DNA from: Kribbella steppae
GTDB taxonomy: Bacteria; Actinomycetota; Actinomycetes; Propionibacteriales; Kribbellaceae
Assembly: GCF_004342025.1 (NCBI RefSeq)
Contig: NZ_SLWN01000002.1
Span: forward strand, 703,362-767,361
DNA length: 64,000 nucleotides
Reading direction: 5' to 3'
Shown: piece after piece, positions 49,507 through 58,512 of the stretch
How the letters are laid out: each line of letters starts with the position of its first letter
How positions within the stretch are numbered: position 1 is the stretch's first letter
Position numbers and translations under genes: made by a program
The notes under the pieces: model-generated
What the model was told of the DNA's origin: nothing
The model's input: the letters and a program-made list of their open reading frames with translations, nothing else
Databases searched by the model: none

Positions 49507-49522
49507 TAGAAAGCGCTATCTA
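49507..49522. promoter_or_regulatory. LacI-type operator upstream of the dehydrogenase/sugar-transport operon
   Basis: TAGAAAGCGCTATCTA is a near-perfect 16-bp palindrome (14 of 16 positions symmetric) with the CpG centre of LacI-family operators. It sits 28 bp before the GTG start. Its TAGAAAGCGCT half also occurs before the first lacI gene. Confidence 0.7.
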
Positions 49523-49640
49523 CGCTAGGACGAAGATCTGCGAACCGTCAACAGTCCACCGTCGGCGTGTAGCTGTGGGGTTTCCGTGGAGCCGGGGCCA
49601 TTGTGGTCTTGTCGCGTTCCGCCGAAGAGGGCTATGGTCT

Positions 49641-49655
49641 GGCGAACGTTTTCTA
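49641..49655. promoter_or_regulatory. LacI-type operator upstream of the secreted multidomain protein
   Basis: On the minus strand this reads TAGAAAACGTTCGCC, matching the TAGAAAnCGnTCGC pattern of the two other sites and containing the AACGTT-type centre. It lies 78 bp before the ATG, in the likely promoter. Confidence 0.6.
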
Positions 49656-49732
49656 TGACCGTCGACTCTGTGTGGTCCCGCCCGCCGCCCGTCTGTCCGT
49701 CCACAGGCCCTCCCGCCCGAAGGAGAGCGTTG

Positions 49733-52700
49733 ATGAAACGTTCCGGCCGTCTAGCCCTCCTCCTGTCCGCCGCCCTAGCCCTCTCCGCCACCCCCGCCGC
49801 AGCAGCCCCCTCCCCCACCGCAAGCGCAGTACCTGCCGCCGCGACCGCAGCATCTGCCGGCGCTGCACCCGCCGCCGCACGAGCCGGCGCAGCGGTGCCT
49901 GCCGCACCAGCCGCCGCCGTCGCGGGTGCTGAGGGATCGGGTGCCGTGGCTGACGGTGTTGTCGACCGGCTGACCTTCGGGGACAGTGCGTCCGAGTCCG
50001 CGCACGGCCTCGCCGCCCCGTTCAGCACCGTCGTCACCGGCGCGCTCGACCAGTCCGCCCGGATCGCGAAACCCCTCTCCCCAGTCGCCAACCACCTCGG
50101 CGACCTGCGCTTCGTCGCCGAGGTCGCCCCGGCCGCGCAGAACTACCTCTCGCTGAAGTTCTGGGGCGAGGACGTCTCGCCGTACCGGACCGTCGTGTAC
50201 GTCGACGGCGCACAAGCCAACTACCGCAACAGCGGCGACTACGAGCCGATCAACCTCGGCACCGGCAAGGCACTACCCGGCCGGTTCTTCATCGCCACCA
50301 CAATGTTGCCGCTGGCATCAACCAAGGGCCGGACGCAGGTCGAGATCATCCTGCGGACGTTCAACAACGCCATGACCGGCAACGCCAGCAACGACTCCCG
50401 TGGCTACTACGCGGCCGCCGTACACACGCAGCCGAAGGTCGACCTCGGTGAGACCGGCACACAGCCAGCACCCAAGACCGCGCCTGCGCTCACGCCCGAG
50501 CAGGGACAGGCGACGATCGACGGGCTGCGCACCACGCAGGTCAACCTCTTCACCACGTTGGCGGCCAAGTCGGACGCCGCACCGAACGCCACGCTGTCGA
50601 TCACCCGATACCAGGACGAGCTGCGCTACTACGCCGAAGTCCTCAGCACCGAGTGGTCACCGGCGAAGACCCCGGACGAGAAACGTGCTGCCCTGGAACG
50701 GATCTTCAAGTCCGTCGACAACTTCACCAAGCAGTACTACGGCAACGTCAAGAGCCTCGGCAACGGCGGCCACCAGTCCGACTGGGGTGGCTACTACGGC
50801 GCCCTCGGCGAAGCCCTCTACATTGTCGACAATCTGATCGCCGACGACAGCATTTACGGCTCCACCCAGTTCACCTCGTTCCTGGCCGAGCCGTTCGTGA
50901 CCGGCACGGTCGACGGGCCGAACAGCATCGCCGGCGTCGACTGGACCGGCGGCCAACTCACCCGCGGTGAGGCCTGGGAGCGCGTCCTCAAGGCGAACTA
51001 CGACTTCGCCCGTTCGCGCCTGTCGTACATCTACAACCAGATGATGTACACGTACGAAGGTGCCTGGAAGGCGCACGAAGGCCTGCGGGTGATCGGATCG
51101 CGGTTCTACGAGGGCAAGCAACGCAGCTACCGGATCGCTGGTGAAGCGCTCGGCTTCGAACCGTTCCTCGGCGAGGAGGTCCTAGTCGGTCCGGACGGCG
51201 CCAATCTCGACCTCTACCACTCGCTGTTCCAGCACGACCAGAACGCGGTCTACACCGACGATTACCTGCAGATCGTGATGAAGGGGCTGGCCAAGAGCAA
51301 ACTCGATGCCAGCGGCAACGTCGTACGCAGGACGCCGTACGGCGTGCACTACTACGGAGTGACCCGGGACGGGCAGACCCGCGAGAACGGGTACGTCGGC
51401 AGCTACGGTGAGTCGACGAACTACCTGACCTCGTGGTTCTTCCGCACCCTCGGCCACGCGGGTGACGAGAAGCTGAACGACGAGATCCTCAAGCTCGCGC
51501 TCCGCGTCCTGCACGCTCGCGGCCAGACGCGGCACCAAGGCCGCGATGCGAACGGCAACCGGGTCATGTACATGGAGCAGGTTGTCGACGATCGCACCGT
51601 GCAGTACCCGGGCAAGATCGCGTACGCCGCCGACACCGGGACCGGCCGCGGTCTGGCCTTCGCCTCGCTCGAGCACTACATGGCGCAGCACAAGGCGAAG
51701 TACTCCGGCCTGGCCTGGACGCAGTACTGGCGCTATGCCACCGAGGCTGTCGGGTACACCCAGCAGCAACTTGTCGACAATCAGTACTTCCCGTACTTCA
51801 GCAGCGTGCTGAGCAACCACAAGTACGACCTCAGGATCGCCGAGACCTACGCCTACCTGACCAAGGAACGCGGACCGGCCGGTGTGGTCCTGCCGCACAC
51901 CGACCTCGATCTCTTCACCGATGACGAGCTGGCCAGGCTCGGAGTGAGCCGGGACGACGAGAAGCGCACCGCCTGGGTCGATGTGGACAACATGTTCGTC
52001 TCCGTGCACGACGGCGACGTCGACCTGCTCGGCAACCTGATCGAGCGGAACAAGGGCTACCTGGGCAACGGCCGGCTGCACGCGCAGTACGGCGACCACG
52101 AGCAACTCGTCCAACTGCAGACACAGGGAGTCTTCGAGTCCAAGGAGTACTACCTGCGCGCGGCGTCGGACGAGGACCCGATGTTCCACGACCGCTATAC
52201 CGACGCGGACCGTCCGCTGGCGATGGCCGGTGAGCTGCTGCCGATCACCTACCAGCCCGGGGTCGGCACGATCAACCGGGACAACTGGGTCCAGGACAAC
52301 CCGTACTCCGGCTACCCGAACCTGCTCACCGCGCAGTACGGCAAGTACTTCTTCGCGATCAACTCCACGCGGAGGGCCTACGGCAACGAGCACACGTACC
52401 CGGTCCGGCTGCCGGCCGGATTCAACGGAACGCAGGTACGCGACCTCGTCTCCGGCCGCGACCTCCCCGTCGTCCACGGCGTCGTCGTGCTGCAGCCGAC
52501 CCGTGGCGTGGTCCTCGACCTGGGCACCGAGGAGGTTCGTCCGGACGACCCCAGTGCGGTCGACGTGGCTGTGACCACGCCGGGCACGAAGGCCGTCGGC
52601 CTGACCTGGCGCGATGCGGCGGGTGCAACGTCGTACACGATCGGACGCTCGGTCAGCCAGAACGGCCCGTTCGTCGCCGTTGCCACCGATGTTCGCAGTA

Positions 52701-54340
52701 CGTCGTACGTCGACAAGGTCCCGGGTGACGGGACGTACTACTACCGGGTGACGCCCGTGAACGCGCAGGGTGCCGGTCGCGGCGCCGAGGCGAAGGCTGT
52801 CGTCAAACCCTCCTGGCTGAACGACCGCTGGCGAGCCGACACGATCGGCGCGGGTGCGGCCGGCAAGGTCTCGGCCAAGGATGGCGCAATCACTGTGACA
52901 GAGGCCGGAGGCAACGGATTCGGCGGCGGTGACGACAGCGTGATCTACGACCGCTGGAGCAAGGACTCGCTCACCATGGTGAGTCGGCTGGCACAGGGCG
53001 GCACAGCAGTCTCGGCCAAGCTGGGTGACGGTACGACGCGAGGCGTGATCCTGCGGGACAGCACAGCGCCGACAGCCCGGTATGCGTTCCTCGGTGCGGA
53101 CGCGACGGGCGCGCTGACACTCAAGTTCCGCGCCCTGGACAGCCGAGCGGACATCGGCACCGGGACGGCCGGTCAGAACGCCGCGGGCGGTGTCACGCGG
53201 AGCCCGTTCGTCCAGCAATTGAAGGGCTACACGGTTGCCGACTACCCCTACGTCAAGCTCGTGCGGATGCCGCAATCGGACCGGGTCCTGGCGTTCCTGT
53301 CCAAGGACGGACAGCAGTGGTCGCAGGTCGGCGAGGCCTCGGTGCCGATGGTCGACGTGGTCAACGCCGGTGTGGCCGCGGACCGATCCGGCAGCTTCAC
53401 GCAGGTGAGCGTCGTACCCGTCGCCCCGGATCTCGTCGTTGCCTGGGGCAAGTTCCTGGACCGCGACGGCCTGGTCACCTGGACGAAACCGAAAGAGGCG
53501 ATCGCGTTCGACCTCTACCGGTCACGGGATCGGGTGTCGTGGGAGAAGCTGCTCGACAACGTCTACGCCACCTCGTTCACCGACACCGTGTACGGCGGTC
53601 GGATGTCCTACCGGGTGGTGGCCCGAAAAGTCGACGGCCGGACCTCGACGTCCGAACCGGCGTACCTCGATGCCGACTCATTCGCGACGGTGCTGCAGAA
53701 GGCCCGCGCCGTACCGGCCGACGACTACACATCGGCGAGCTTCGCGCAGTTCAAGGCGGAGGTGGACGCCGCCGAGGCTGCGAGCAGCGACCCCGAGGAG
53801 ACTCGGATCAAGCGCGTGTACGACGCCTATCCGCTGCTCGTCCCGGTCTACAAGCACAGCTTCGAGCCGAACGAGGCGGACATCTGGTCGCCGGCCGGGA
53901 CCGGACCGTACGTCCGCACCATCGCCGAGGACTACGCCCGGACCGGAACGCGATCGCTCTACTTCACCAGCACCGACACCACGGCGAACGGCTCGTACAA
54001 CCTGCTTTTCCACAGCCGCAAGCAAGGTGTGTCACCGTTCAAGGCCAAACCTGGCACGACGTACAAGGTGTCGTTCTGGTACCAGCTGCAGGACTACAAG
54101 CCCGGCGCAGGCCTGGGTGCGTACTACTTCGTCAGCTCGCGCAGCGGAGGCAGCCAGCTCGGCACTGAGCAACGCAACTGGCTCCCGGCCGGTGACACGG
54201 CTGCTGGCCAGTGGAAGTCGTTCGAGCGCACCTACACCACAGTCGGGGACGCGTCGGTGGACAACATCTCGATCGATCTCGGCTTCAGGGGCGCGTTCGG
54301 CACGTTCCGGGTCGACGACGTCCGGGTCGAACCGGTCTGA
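49733..54340 (+). CDS. Very large secreted multidomain protein, candidate polysaccharide-degrading enzyme
   Basis: The 1535-residue exported protein has a signal peptide MKRSGRLALLLSAALALSATPAAA and an Ala/Pro linker, an N-terminal beta domain (to about 230), and a large helical region (about 250-780) rich in Tyr, Trp and His (WGGYYGALGEALY, MMYTYEGAWKAHEGL, GSYGESTNYLTSWF). A beta domain follows (to about 930), then FN3 (AVGLTWRDAAGATSYTIGR), a laminin-G-like domain, a second FN3-like domain (LVTWTKPKEAIAFDLYRS), a FIVAR-like helical unit (DDYTSASFAQFKAEVDAA) and a C-terminal CBM-like beta sandwich (VDNISIDLGFRGAFG). AGGAG precedes the ATG. The alpha/alpha-toroid-then-beta layout recalls polysaccharide lyases, but I cannot assign a family. 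Confidence 0.85.
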   Translation: MKRSGRLALLLSAALALSATPAAAAPSPTASAVPAAATAASAGAAPAAARAGAAVPAAPAAAVAGAEGSGAVADGVVDRLTFGDSASESAHGLAAPFSTVVTGALDQSARIAKPLSPVANHLGDLRFVAEVAPAAQNYLSLKFWGEDVSPYRTVVYVDGAQANYRNSGDYEPINLGTGKALPGRFFIATTMLPLASTKGRTQVEIILRTFNNAMTGNASNDSRGYYAAAVHTQPKVDLGETGTQPAPKTAPALTPEQGQATIDGLRTTQVNLFTTLAAKSDAAPNATLSITRYQDELRYYAEVLSTEWSPAKTPDEKRAALERIFKSVDNFTKQYYGNVKSLGNGGHQSDWGGYYGALGEALYIVDNLIADDSIYGSTQFTSFLAEPFVTGTVDGPNSIAGVDWTGGQLTRGEAWERVLKANYDFARSRLSYIYNQMMYTYEGAWKAHEGLRVIGSRFYEGKQRSYRIAGEALGFEPFLGEEVLVGPDGANLDLYHSLFQHDQNAVYTDDYLQIVMKGLAKSKLDASGNVVRRTPYGVHYYGVTRDGQTRENGYVGSYGESTNYLTSWFFRTLGHAGDEKLNDEILKLALRVLHARGQTRHQGRDANGNRVMYMEQVVDDRTVQYPGKIAYAADTGTGRGLAFASLEHYMAQHKAKYSGLAWTQYWRYATEAVGYTQQQLVDNQYFPYFSSVLSNHKYDLRIAETYAYLTKERGPAGVVLPHTDLDLFTDDELARLGVSRDDEKRTAWVDVDNMFVSVHDGDVDLLGNLIERNKGYLGNGRLHAQYGDHEQLVQLQTQGVFESKEYYLRAASDEDPMFHDRYTDADRPLAMAGELLPITYQPGVGTINRDNWVQDNPYSGYPNLLTAQYGKYFFAINSTRRAYGNEHTYPVRLPAGFNGTQVRDLVSGRDLPVVHGVVVLQPTRGVVLDLGTEEVRPDDPSAVDVAVTTPGTKAVGLTWRDAAGATSYTIGRSVSQNGPFVAVATDVRSTSYVDKVPGDGTYYYRVTPVNAQGAGRGAEAKAVVKPSWLNDRWRADTIGAGAAGKVSAKDGAITVTEAGGNGFGGGDDSVIYDRWSKDSLTMVSRLAQGGTAVSAKLGDGTTRGVILRDSTAPTARYAFLGADATGALTLKFRALDSRADIGTGTAGQNAAGGVTRSPFVQQLKGYTVADYPYVKLVRMPQSDRVLAFLSKDGQQWSQVGEASVPMVDVVNAGVAADRSGSFTQVSVVPVAPDLVVAWGKFLDRDGLVTWTKPKEAIAFDLYRSRDRVSWEKLLDNVYATSFTDTVYGGRMSYRVVARKVDGRTSTSEPAYLDADSFATVLQKARAVPADDYTSASFAQFKAEVDAAEAASSDPEETRIKRVYDAYPLLVPVYKHSFEPNEADIWSPAGTGPYVRTIAEDYARTGTRSLYFTSTDTTANGSYNLLFHSRKQGVSPFKAKPGTTYKVSFWYQLQDYKPGAGLGAYYFVSSRSGGSQLGTEQRNWLPAGDTAAGQWKSFERTYTTVGDASVDNISIDLGFRGAFGTFRVDDVRVEPV

Positions 54341-54343
54341 CCT

Positions 54344-54817
54344 TCAGCCGGTGGCGTAGCGCATCCAGCGGTACGCCACCGGTTGGCCGGCGTTCCACTC
54401 GTCCATCTCCTGCTGCGAAACGTCCACGAAGCCGACGTTCAGATAGGTCTTGATCGCTACTGCGTTGTCGGACCTAACCCGCAGGAAGATATCCGGGTGA
54501 CCGGCTGCGATCGCCGGCTTCAGCAGCGCCCGGACCAGCTCCGCCCCGATCCCCTTGCCGCGCTCGGACGGATCCACGATCAGCCGGGCCAGCTCGACCT
54601 CCTCGTCGTCGAGCCACACCTCGCCGTACCCGACCGGCTGGTCGCCGGCGAAGAACAGGTACGACTGGATGTCAGGATCGATCTTCCGCCAGCTCCTGAT
54701 CAGGTCCGCCGGGAACGGGTACTCCTCGCGCCCGGACAGCAACGCCACTTCCCGCGCGTCTCCGGCCCACCCCGCGACCAGAGCGCCGTACTCATCCGTG
54801 AACCCCCGAAGCTCCAC
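54344..54817 (-). CDS. GNAT N-acetyltransferase
   Basis: A 157-residue GNAT enzyme beginning MELRGFTDEYGALVAGW. Acetyl-CoA motif LIVDPSERGKGIGAELVRAL at about residue 92 and C-terminal NAVAIKTYLNVGFVDVS. The GTG at 54817 has GGAGGGG upstream and gives the family's usual length; the upstream in-frame ATG would add 49 low-quality residues. It is convergent with the secreted-protein gene (3 bp gap). Substrate unknown. Confidence 0.87.
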   Translation of the reverse strand: MELRGFTDEYGALVAGWAGDAREVALLSGREEYPFPADLIRSWRKIDPDIQSYLFFAGDQPVGYGEVWLDDEEVELARLIVDPSERGKGIGAELVRALLKPAIAAGHPDIFLRVRSDNAVAIKTYLNVGFVDVSQQEMDEWNAGQPVAYRWMRYATG

Positions 54818-54917
54818 GCCCGTCCCCTCCGCAAACTCCGCGATCGCGCTCACCAGTTCCCCCAGGTACGGCGGGAATCCGGGCACCGGCGGCTCCGGAC
54901 GAGAACGACCGTGCCGC

Positions 54918-55058
54918 TCATCCGTGGTGCGGGGGGACCTCGCGCAGGAAGCGCTCGTCGTCATCGCCGCTGGGGTCGTTCTCGCCCCAGGTCCGCGGGT
55001 CGTCGTCGCGGGTCTGCTCTGGCAGCAGCGGCTCGTCGTCCTCGTACGGGCTGGTCAT
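54918..55058 (-). CDS. 46-residue acidic small protein
   Basis: A short ORF beginning MTSPYEDDEPLLPEQTRDDD and ending FLREVPPHHG starts in an ATGA overlap with the stop of the upstream 226-residue protein. The composition is strongly acidic with many Asp residues and no hydrophobic core, so it is likely disordered. The coupled start and GC-rich third positions support that it is translated. No family recognised. Confidence 0.6.
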   Translation of the reverse strand: MTSPYEDDEPLLPEQTRDDDPRTWGENDPSGDDDERFLREVPPHHG

Positions 55059-55735
55059 GGCTCCAGATTACCGAGTCGCCGCGGCTGTCCGGTATCCAGT
55101 TCACCGTGAACCACCCCGGGCGGCAACTGGTGCCCGGTCGCGGCCTCGATCAGCGGCGCGATACCCGGTTCGCCTTGCCAGCGGTCGTTCCCGAGCACGC
55201 ACCACGCGGTCAGCACCGACAACGTCGGTGTCGCCAGCCCGGCCAGCCGCAACGGCTCCGCGTTCTGGAAACCGAACGTGATCGTCCAGTTCGCCGGATC
55301 GGGGTAGAACTCCTGCACCGCGCTGTAGTAGAAGCTCATCCAGCCACGCTGCGGCAGCAAGCAGAGCAGCCGGTAGTTCGTCGCCACGGTCGGGACTTCC
55401 TGCAGGTCGCGCCACATCAGCTGCATATCCCGTTTGGCCGCTGCCTTCCGGCTCGCGTTGACCGCAGCGTTCGCCGCCATCATCCCGAGCACGACACCCG
55501 GTTTGCCGAGGAACAGGCCGCTGTTGTGCGTGTAGCGACCACTACCGCCGTACAGGCGTGCATAGTGCGCCGGAGTGTTGACGTAGGCGACCTCACCCTG
55601 CTCGAGGACAAGGCCGTACATGGTGAGTGATTGCGGAGCGTTGCCGCCCATCAGCCAACGGGCCCAGTCGATGCCGAGCTGCCACTCGTCGCGCTCGCGC
55701 TGCGCCGTCGCCTCGTCGTTCTTCTTCCGGCCCAC
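55055..55735 (-). CDS. Hypothetical protein, 226 residues
   Basis: A soluble or peripheral protein beginning MGRKKNDEATAQRERDEW. It has a Trp/Tyr-rich N-terminal half (WARWLMGGNAPQSLTMYGLVLEQGEVAYV), a weakly hydrophobic stretch GVVLGMMAANAAVNASRKAAAKR and a C-terminal domain (WTITFGFQNAEPLRLAGLATPTLSVLTAWC). These features are seen in a widespread actinobacterial hypothetical family. No enzymatic motif is visible. Its stop overlaps the 46-residue gene. Confidence 0.75.
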   Translation of the reverse strand: MGRKKNDEATAQRERDEWQLGIDWARWLMGGNAPQSLTMYGLVLEQGEVAYVNTPAHYARLYGGSGRYTHNSGLFLGKPGVVLGMMAANAAVNASRKAAAKRDMQLMWRDLQEVPTVATNYRLLCLLPQRGWMSFYYSAVQEFYPDPANWTITFGFQNAEPLRLAGLATPTLSVLTAWCVLGNDRWQGEPGIAPLIEAATGHQLPPGVVHGELDTGQPRRLGNLEP

Positions 55736-55909
55736 GGCACAGCATCGTAATCAAGGCCGAACAGCGCGTGTACGTTACAGGTGTTTCTCGGTTGCCGCAC
55801 GATCTGTCGACGTGACCGGAACGACGCGCCGCCGTGATGCTTCTGGCACGCCGGACGAGACCCCCGTCGACCATCATTGATGACCTTGCCAACCCGGAAG
55901 GACCGAGTC

Positions 55910-56503
55910 GTGAGTGCATTACGGACACGGGGCCTGATCGGTGCGACGCTCGTCGTGGCTGTGCTCGGAGTTACCGCCGCCTGCGGTAACGAGAGTGCCA
56001 CGTCCCCGCCCGCCGCCCAGCCCACGGAAACCCCGACCACCCCTTCGCCGCCCACCCCCAGCGGCACACCCAGTATGGACTGCCCCGACACCATCGCGGC
56101 GGTACGCGCAGCCACCGACAAAGTCGTCTGGGGCAAAGGCGCGGCGACGTCGCTGTTCCAGCCGGTCAGCGTGGCCATCTGCCAGTTCGACGCCAAGGCG
56201 TCCGGGCAGGACTACGCGACCGTCAGCACAAAGCGCAACAGCAAGCAGGCCACGGACCTGTTCGCTCTGGTGAACGCTCCGAAGCCCGTCGCCAAGAAGC
56301 CGACCTACTGCACGCAGGAGCTCGGCCCCACCTACGTCCTGCGGTTCACCGACAACGACCGCGGCGTGCTGTCCTACACCGTGGAGACTTTCGGCTGCCG
56401 CCGCCTGGTGGCGACCTCCCTGGAGGGTCAGGGCAAGCCCGGCGAGCTGCCGGCTCCACGCCAGGTGTCCCCCGAGCTGATCAAGTCGCTCGGACTGCGC
56501 TGA
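55910..56503 (+). CDS. Lipoprotein, DUF3558-like
   Basis: A 197-residue lipoprotein with leader SALRTRGLIGATLVVAVLGV and lipobox TAAC|GNES, then a Pro/Thr-rich linker and a domain with three more Cys (MDCPDTIAA, AICQFDA, YCTQEL plus GCRRL) typical of disulfide-bonded surface lipoproteins such as DUF3558. GTG 55910 follows GGAAGGA; an earlier in-frame ATG would extend the leader with charged residues. A hairpin terminator follows. Function unknown. Confidence 0.75.
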   Translation: MSALRTRGLIGATLVVAVLGVTAACGNESATSPPAAQPTETPTTPSPPTPSGTPSMDCPDTIAAVRAATDKVVWGKGAATSLFQPVSVAICQFDAKASGQDYATVSTKRNSKQATDLFALVNAPKPVAKKPTYCTQELGPTYVLRFTDNDRGVLSYTVETFGCRRLVATSLEGQGKPGELPAPRQVSPELIKSLGLR

Positions 56504-56554
56504 CCCTGCGCCGGATGCGCCCCCCGAAGCCGTCCGGACCGGGGTCAATCCGCG

Positions 56555-56597
56555 CCTGCCTTGCGGGTCCCTCCCTGGGGTCGACCCGCAAGGCAGG
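56555..56597 (+). terminator. Hairpin terminator after the lipoprotein gene
   Basis: A perfect 15-bp stem (CCTGCCTTGCGGGTC / GACCCGCAAGGCAGG) with a 13-nt loop starts 52 bp after the lipoprotein stop and ends 36 bp before the next start. It may also regulate the following gene's leader. Confidence 0.75.
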
Positions 56598-56632
56598 TAG
56601 CGGCCTTGCCACTACGTGGTGGAAGCTGCAGC

Positions 56633-57928
56633 GTGTGCCTGCGACTGATCCGGCTTCTCTGCGCGCTACTGCTCGTCTGCACGGCCTGCTCCTCGCCGGA
56701 AGAAGGCTCCGCATGCCCTGACGGCTTCACGTGTACGACGCTCCGCGTGCCACTTGGCGCTGAGGGTCAGACACTGGAGCTGGCAGTGGCCGCTGCAGAC
56801 AACGTGGATGCACCACGTGGCGTGCTGCTGATGCTGACGGGTGGTCCGGGCCAGCCAGGTGTTCCCCTGCTGCCGCGTGTCCGCAACACCCTTCACCCTG
56901 ACGTGCTGCGCGAGTACAGGCTCGTCATGTTCGACCAGCGCGGTACTGGCTCGTCCGGTATCAACTGCCCTTCACTGCAAGCAGCCGTGGGTGGTTCGGA
57001 CTTTCTGACCGCGCCTCCCGGGGTTGTCGAGGACTGCGCCCAGCAAGTCGGCTCTGGGCTCGGGTACTACGGCACACCGGACACAGTCGAAGACATCGAA
57101 CTGCTCCGCGAGCACCTCGGTGTCGACCGGCTGACGCTGGACGGGACGTCGTATGGGAGCTTCACGGCAGCGCAGTACGGGCTGAAGTACCCAGACCGGG
57201 TCGCGTCGCTCGTGCTGGACTCAGTGGTCCCACACAAGGGCATCGACCCGTTCGGCGTCGACCTGATGGCTGCGACCGGCGGCGTACTCAAGGCAGCCTG
57301 CCGCCAAGACCCTGCGTGTACGACGGACCCGGTCGCGGACCTGGCGTGGTTGGTGCAGCACGGTTCAGTCGACGGCACGAGCCTGATGGAGAGCCTGTCG
57401 ATCTCCAGCCTCAATACGGTCAACCCATCGCTGAGGGGGATCCCGGCGACTCTCCACGCGGCCCGCAACGGCGACGACGCAGGCTTGAAGGAGTTCCTCC
57501 AGACAGTGAGCAGCAAGGGCCTCGGGTACGACGTACTGTCGGCCGGACTGCACCTGGCCACGCTCTGCTCGGACCTGCGCATCCCCTGGTCGGGCGGGGC
57601 AGTGAGCGCTCTGGAGACCGCCGTACGACGCCTGGACGCTCAGCGGCTGTATCCCTACGACGTGCGGACCGCCCGTCGGCAACTGATCGTGGACGGGTGT
57701 TTGCGGTGGCCGGCCGCGCGGATGTCGACGTACCCAGCTACTGCCGAGTTGCTGCCGCGGACGCTCATTCTGCACGGCAGCAACGACCTGTTCTGTCCGG
57801 TGGAGTGGGCTCGGTGGGAGCAGGCGCATGCCCGGTCAGCCCGGCTGGTCGTCGTACCCGGGAGTGGGCATGGCGTGCAGCGGGACCAGCGTGGGCAGGA
57901 CGAGGTTCGCGCGTTTCTGCTGGGCTGA
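56633..57928 (+). CDS. Secreted alpha/beta hydrolase lipoprotein, tripeptidyl-aminopeptidase-like
   Basis: The 431-residue protein has leader (V)CLRLIRLLCALLLV with lipobox CTAC|SSPEEG, and the alpha/beta hydrolase motifs GGPGQPG, nucleophile GTSYGSF (Ser near residue 165), acid in LHGSNDLFCP and His in GSGHGVQRD. A TAP-like C-terminal domain carries LPRTLILHGSNDLFC. Related SlpD/SlpE and Tap enzymes release N-terminal tripeptides from secreted proteins. GTG start with GGAAG upstream. Confidence 0.88.
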   Translation: MCLRLIRLLCALLLVCTACSSPEEGSACPDGFTCTTLRVPLGAEGQTLELAVAAADNVDAPRGVLLMLTGGPGQPGVPLLPRVRNTLHPDVLREYRLVMFDQRGTGSSGINCPSLQAAVGGSDFLTAPPGVVEDCAQQVGSGLGYYGTPDTVEDIELLREHLGVDRLTLDGTSYGSFTAAQYGLKYPDRVASLVLDSVVPHKGIDPFGVDLMAATGGVLKAACRQDPACTTDPVADLAWLVQHGSVDGTSLMESLSISSLNTVNPSLRGIPATLHAARNGDDAGLKEFLQTVSSKGLGYDVLSAGLHLATLCSDLRIPWSGGAVSALETAVRRLDAQRLYPYDVRTARRQLIVDGCLRWPAARMSTYPATAELLPRTLILHGSNDLFCPVEWARWEQAHARSARLVVVPGSGHGVQRDQRGQDEVRAFLLG

Positions 57929-58020
57929 GACTCAACTGTGTGCGAATGGTTGCAGCACCCTGGGCTACTCGATGCGTCTACTAGGTGTGAGGTGTTGTAC
58001 GCCCAGCTGGGGAGTGGCGA

Positions 58021-58500
58021 GTGGAGTTCGAGGAGTACGTGTCCGCGCGTGGACAGGAACTGGTGCGGCTCGGTTTCACCGTCTCCGGCGACTATCAGCG
58101 AGCCGAAGATCTGGCCCAGATCGCGTTGATGCAGGCGTTCCGGTCGTGGCGGAAGGTACGGAAGGCGGACGATCCGCACCATTACGTCCGGCGGATCCTG
58201 ATCAACGAGTACCTGTCGATGACCCGGCGGCGATCGTTCACCGAGGCACCGACAGCCGAGATCGACCCGCCGCACACAGTGCCCGATCCCGCCACCGACA
58301 TCGCGAACTCCGACGACCTCTGGCGAGCGCTCGCTGAGTTGTCGGCCAGGGAGAGGGTCGTGCTGGTCCTGCGGTACTACCAGGACCTCGACGACCGCAC
58401 GATCGCCGACGTACTCGGCATCAAACCGTCCTCCGTCCGGGCGACCGCCAGCAGGGCGCTCGCCACACTGCGGAAGACCAGGCAGACCCACCATGTGTGA
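58021..58500 (+). CDS. ECF RNA polymerase sigma factor, SigE family
   Basis: A 159-residue sigma factor. Region 2 is at residues 5-65 (YVSARGQELVRLGFTVSGDYQRAEDLAQIALMQAFRSW) and region 4 at 95-150 (ALAELSARERVVLVLRYYQDL, DDRTIADVLGIKPSSVRATASRAL). GTG start. It is followed at 12 bp by a membrane protein gene and then a secreted protease, so those may be its operon. Confidence 0.9.
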   Translation: MEFEEYVSARGQELVRLGFTVSGDYQRAEDLAQIALMQAFRSWRKVRKADDPHHYVRRILINEYLSMTRRRSFTEAPTAEIDPPHTVPDPATDIANSDDLWRALAELSARERVVLVLRYYQDLDDRTIADVLGIKPSSVRATASRALATLRKTRQTHHV

Positions 58501-58512
58501 TGAGAGGTTGTC

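Noticed and set aside
51182..53275. A 697-codon minus-strand frame inside the giant secreted protein gene
   Set aside because: Antisense shadow. The plus-strand product has a signal peptide and modular domains.
54818..54964. Longer N-terminus for the GNAT protein at 54344
   Set aside because: The extra 49 residues look noncoding and overlap the 46-residue gene, whereas the GTG at 54817 has a strong GGAGGGG site.
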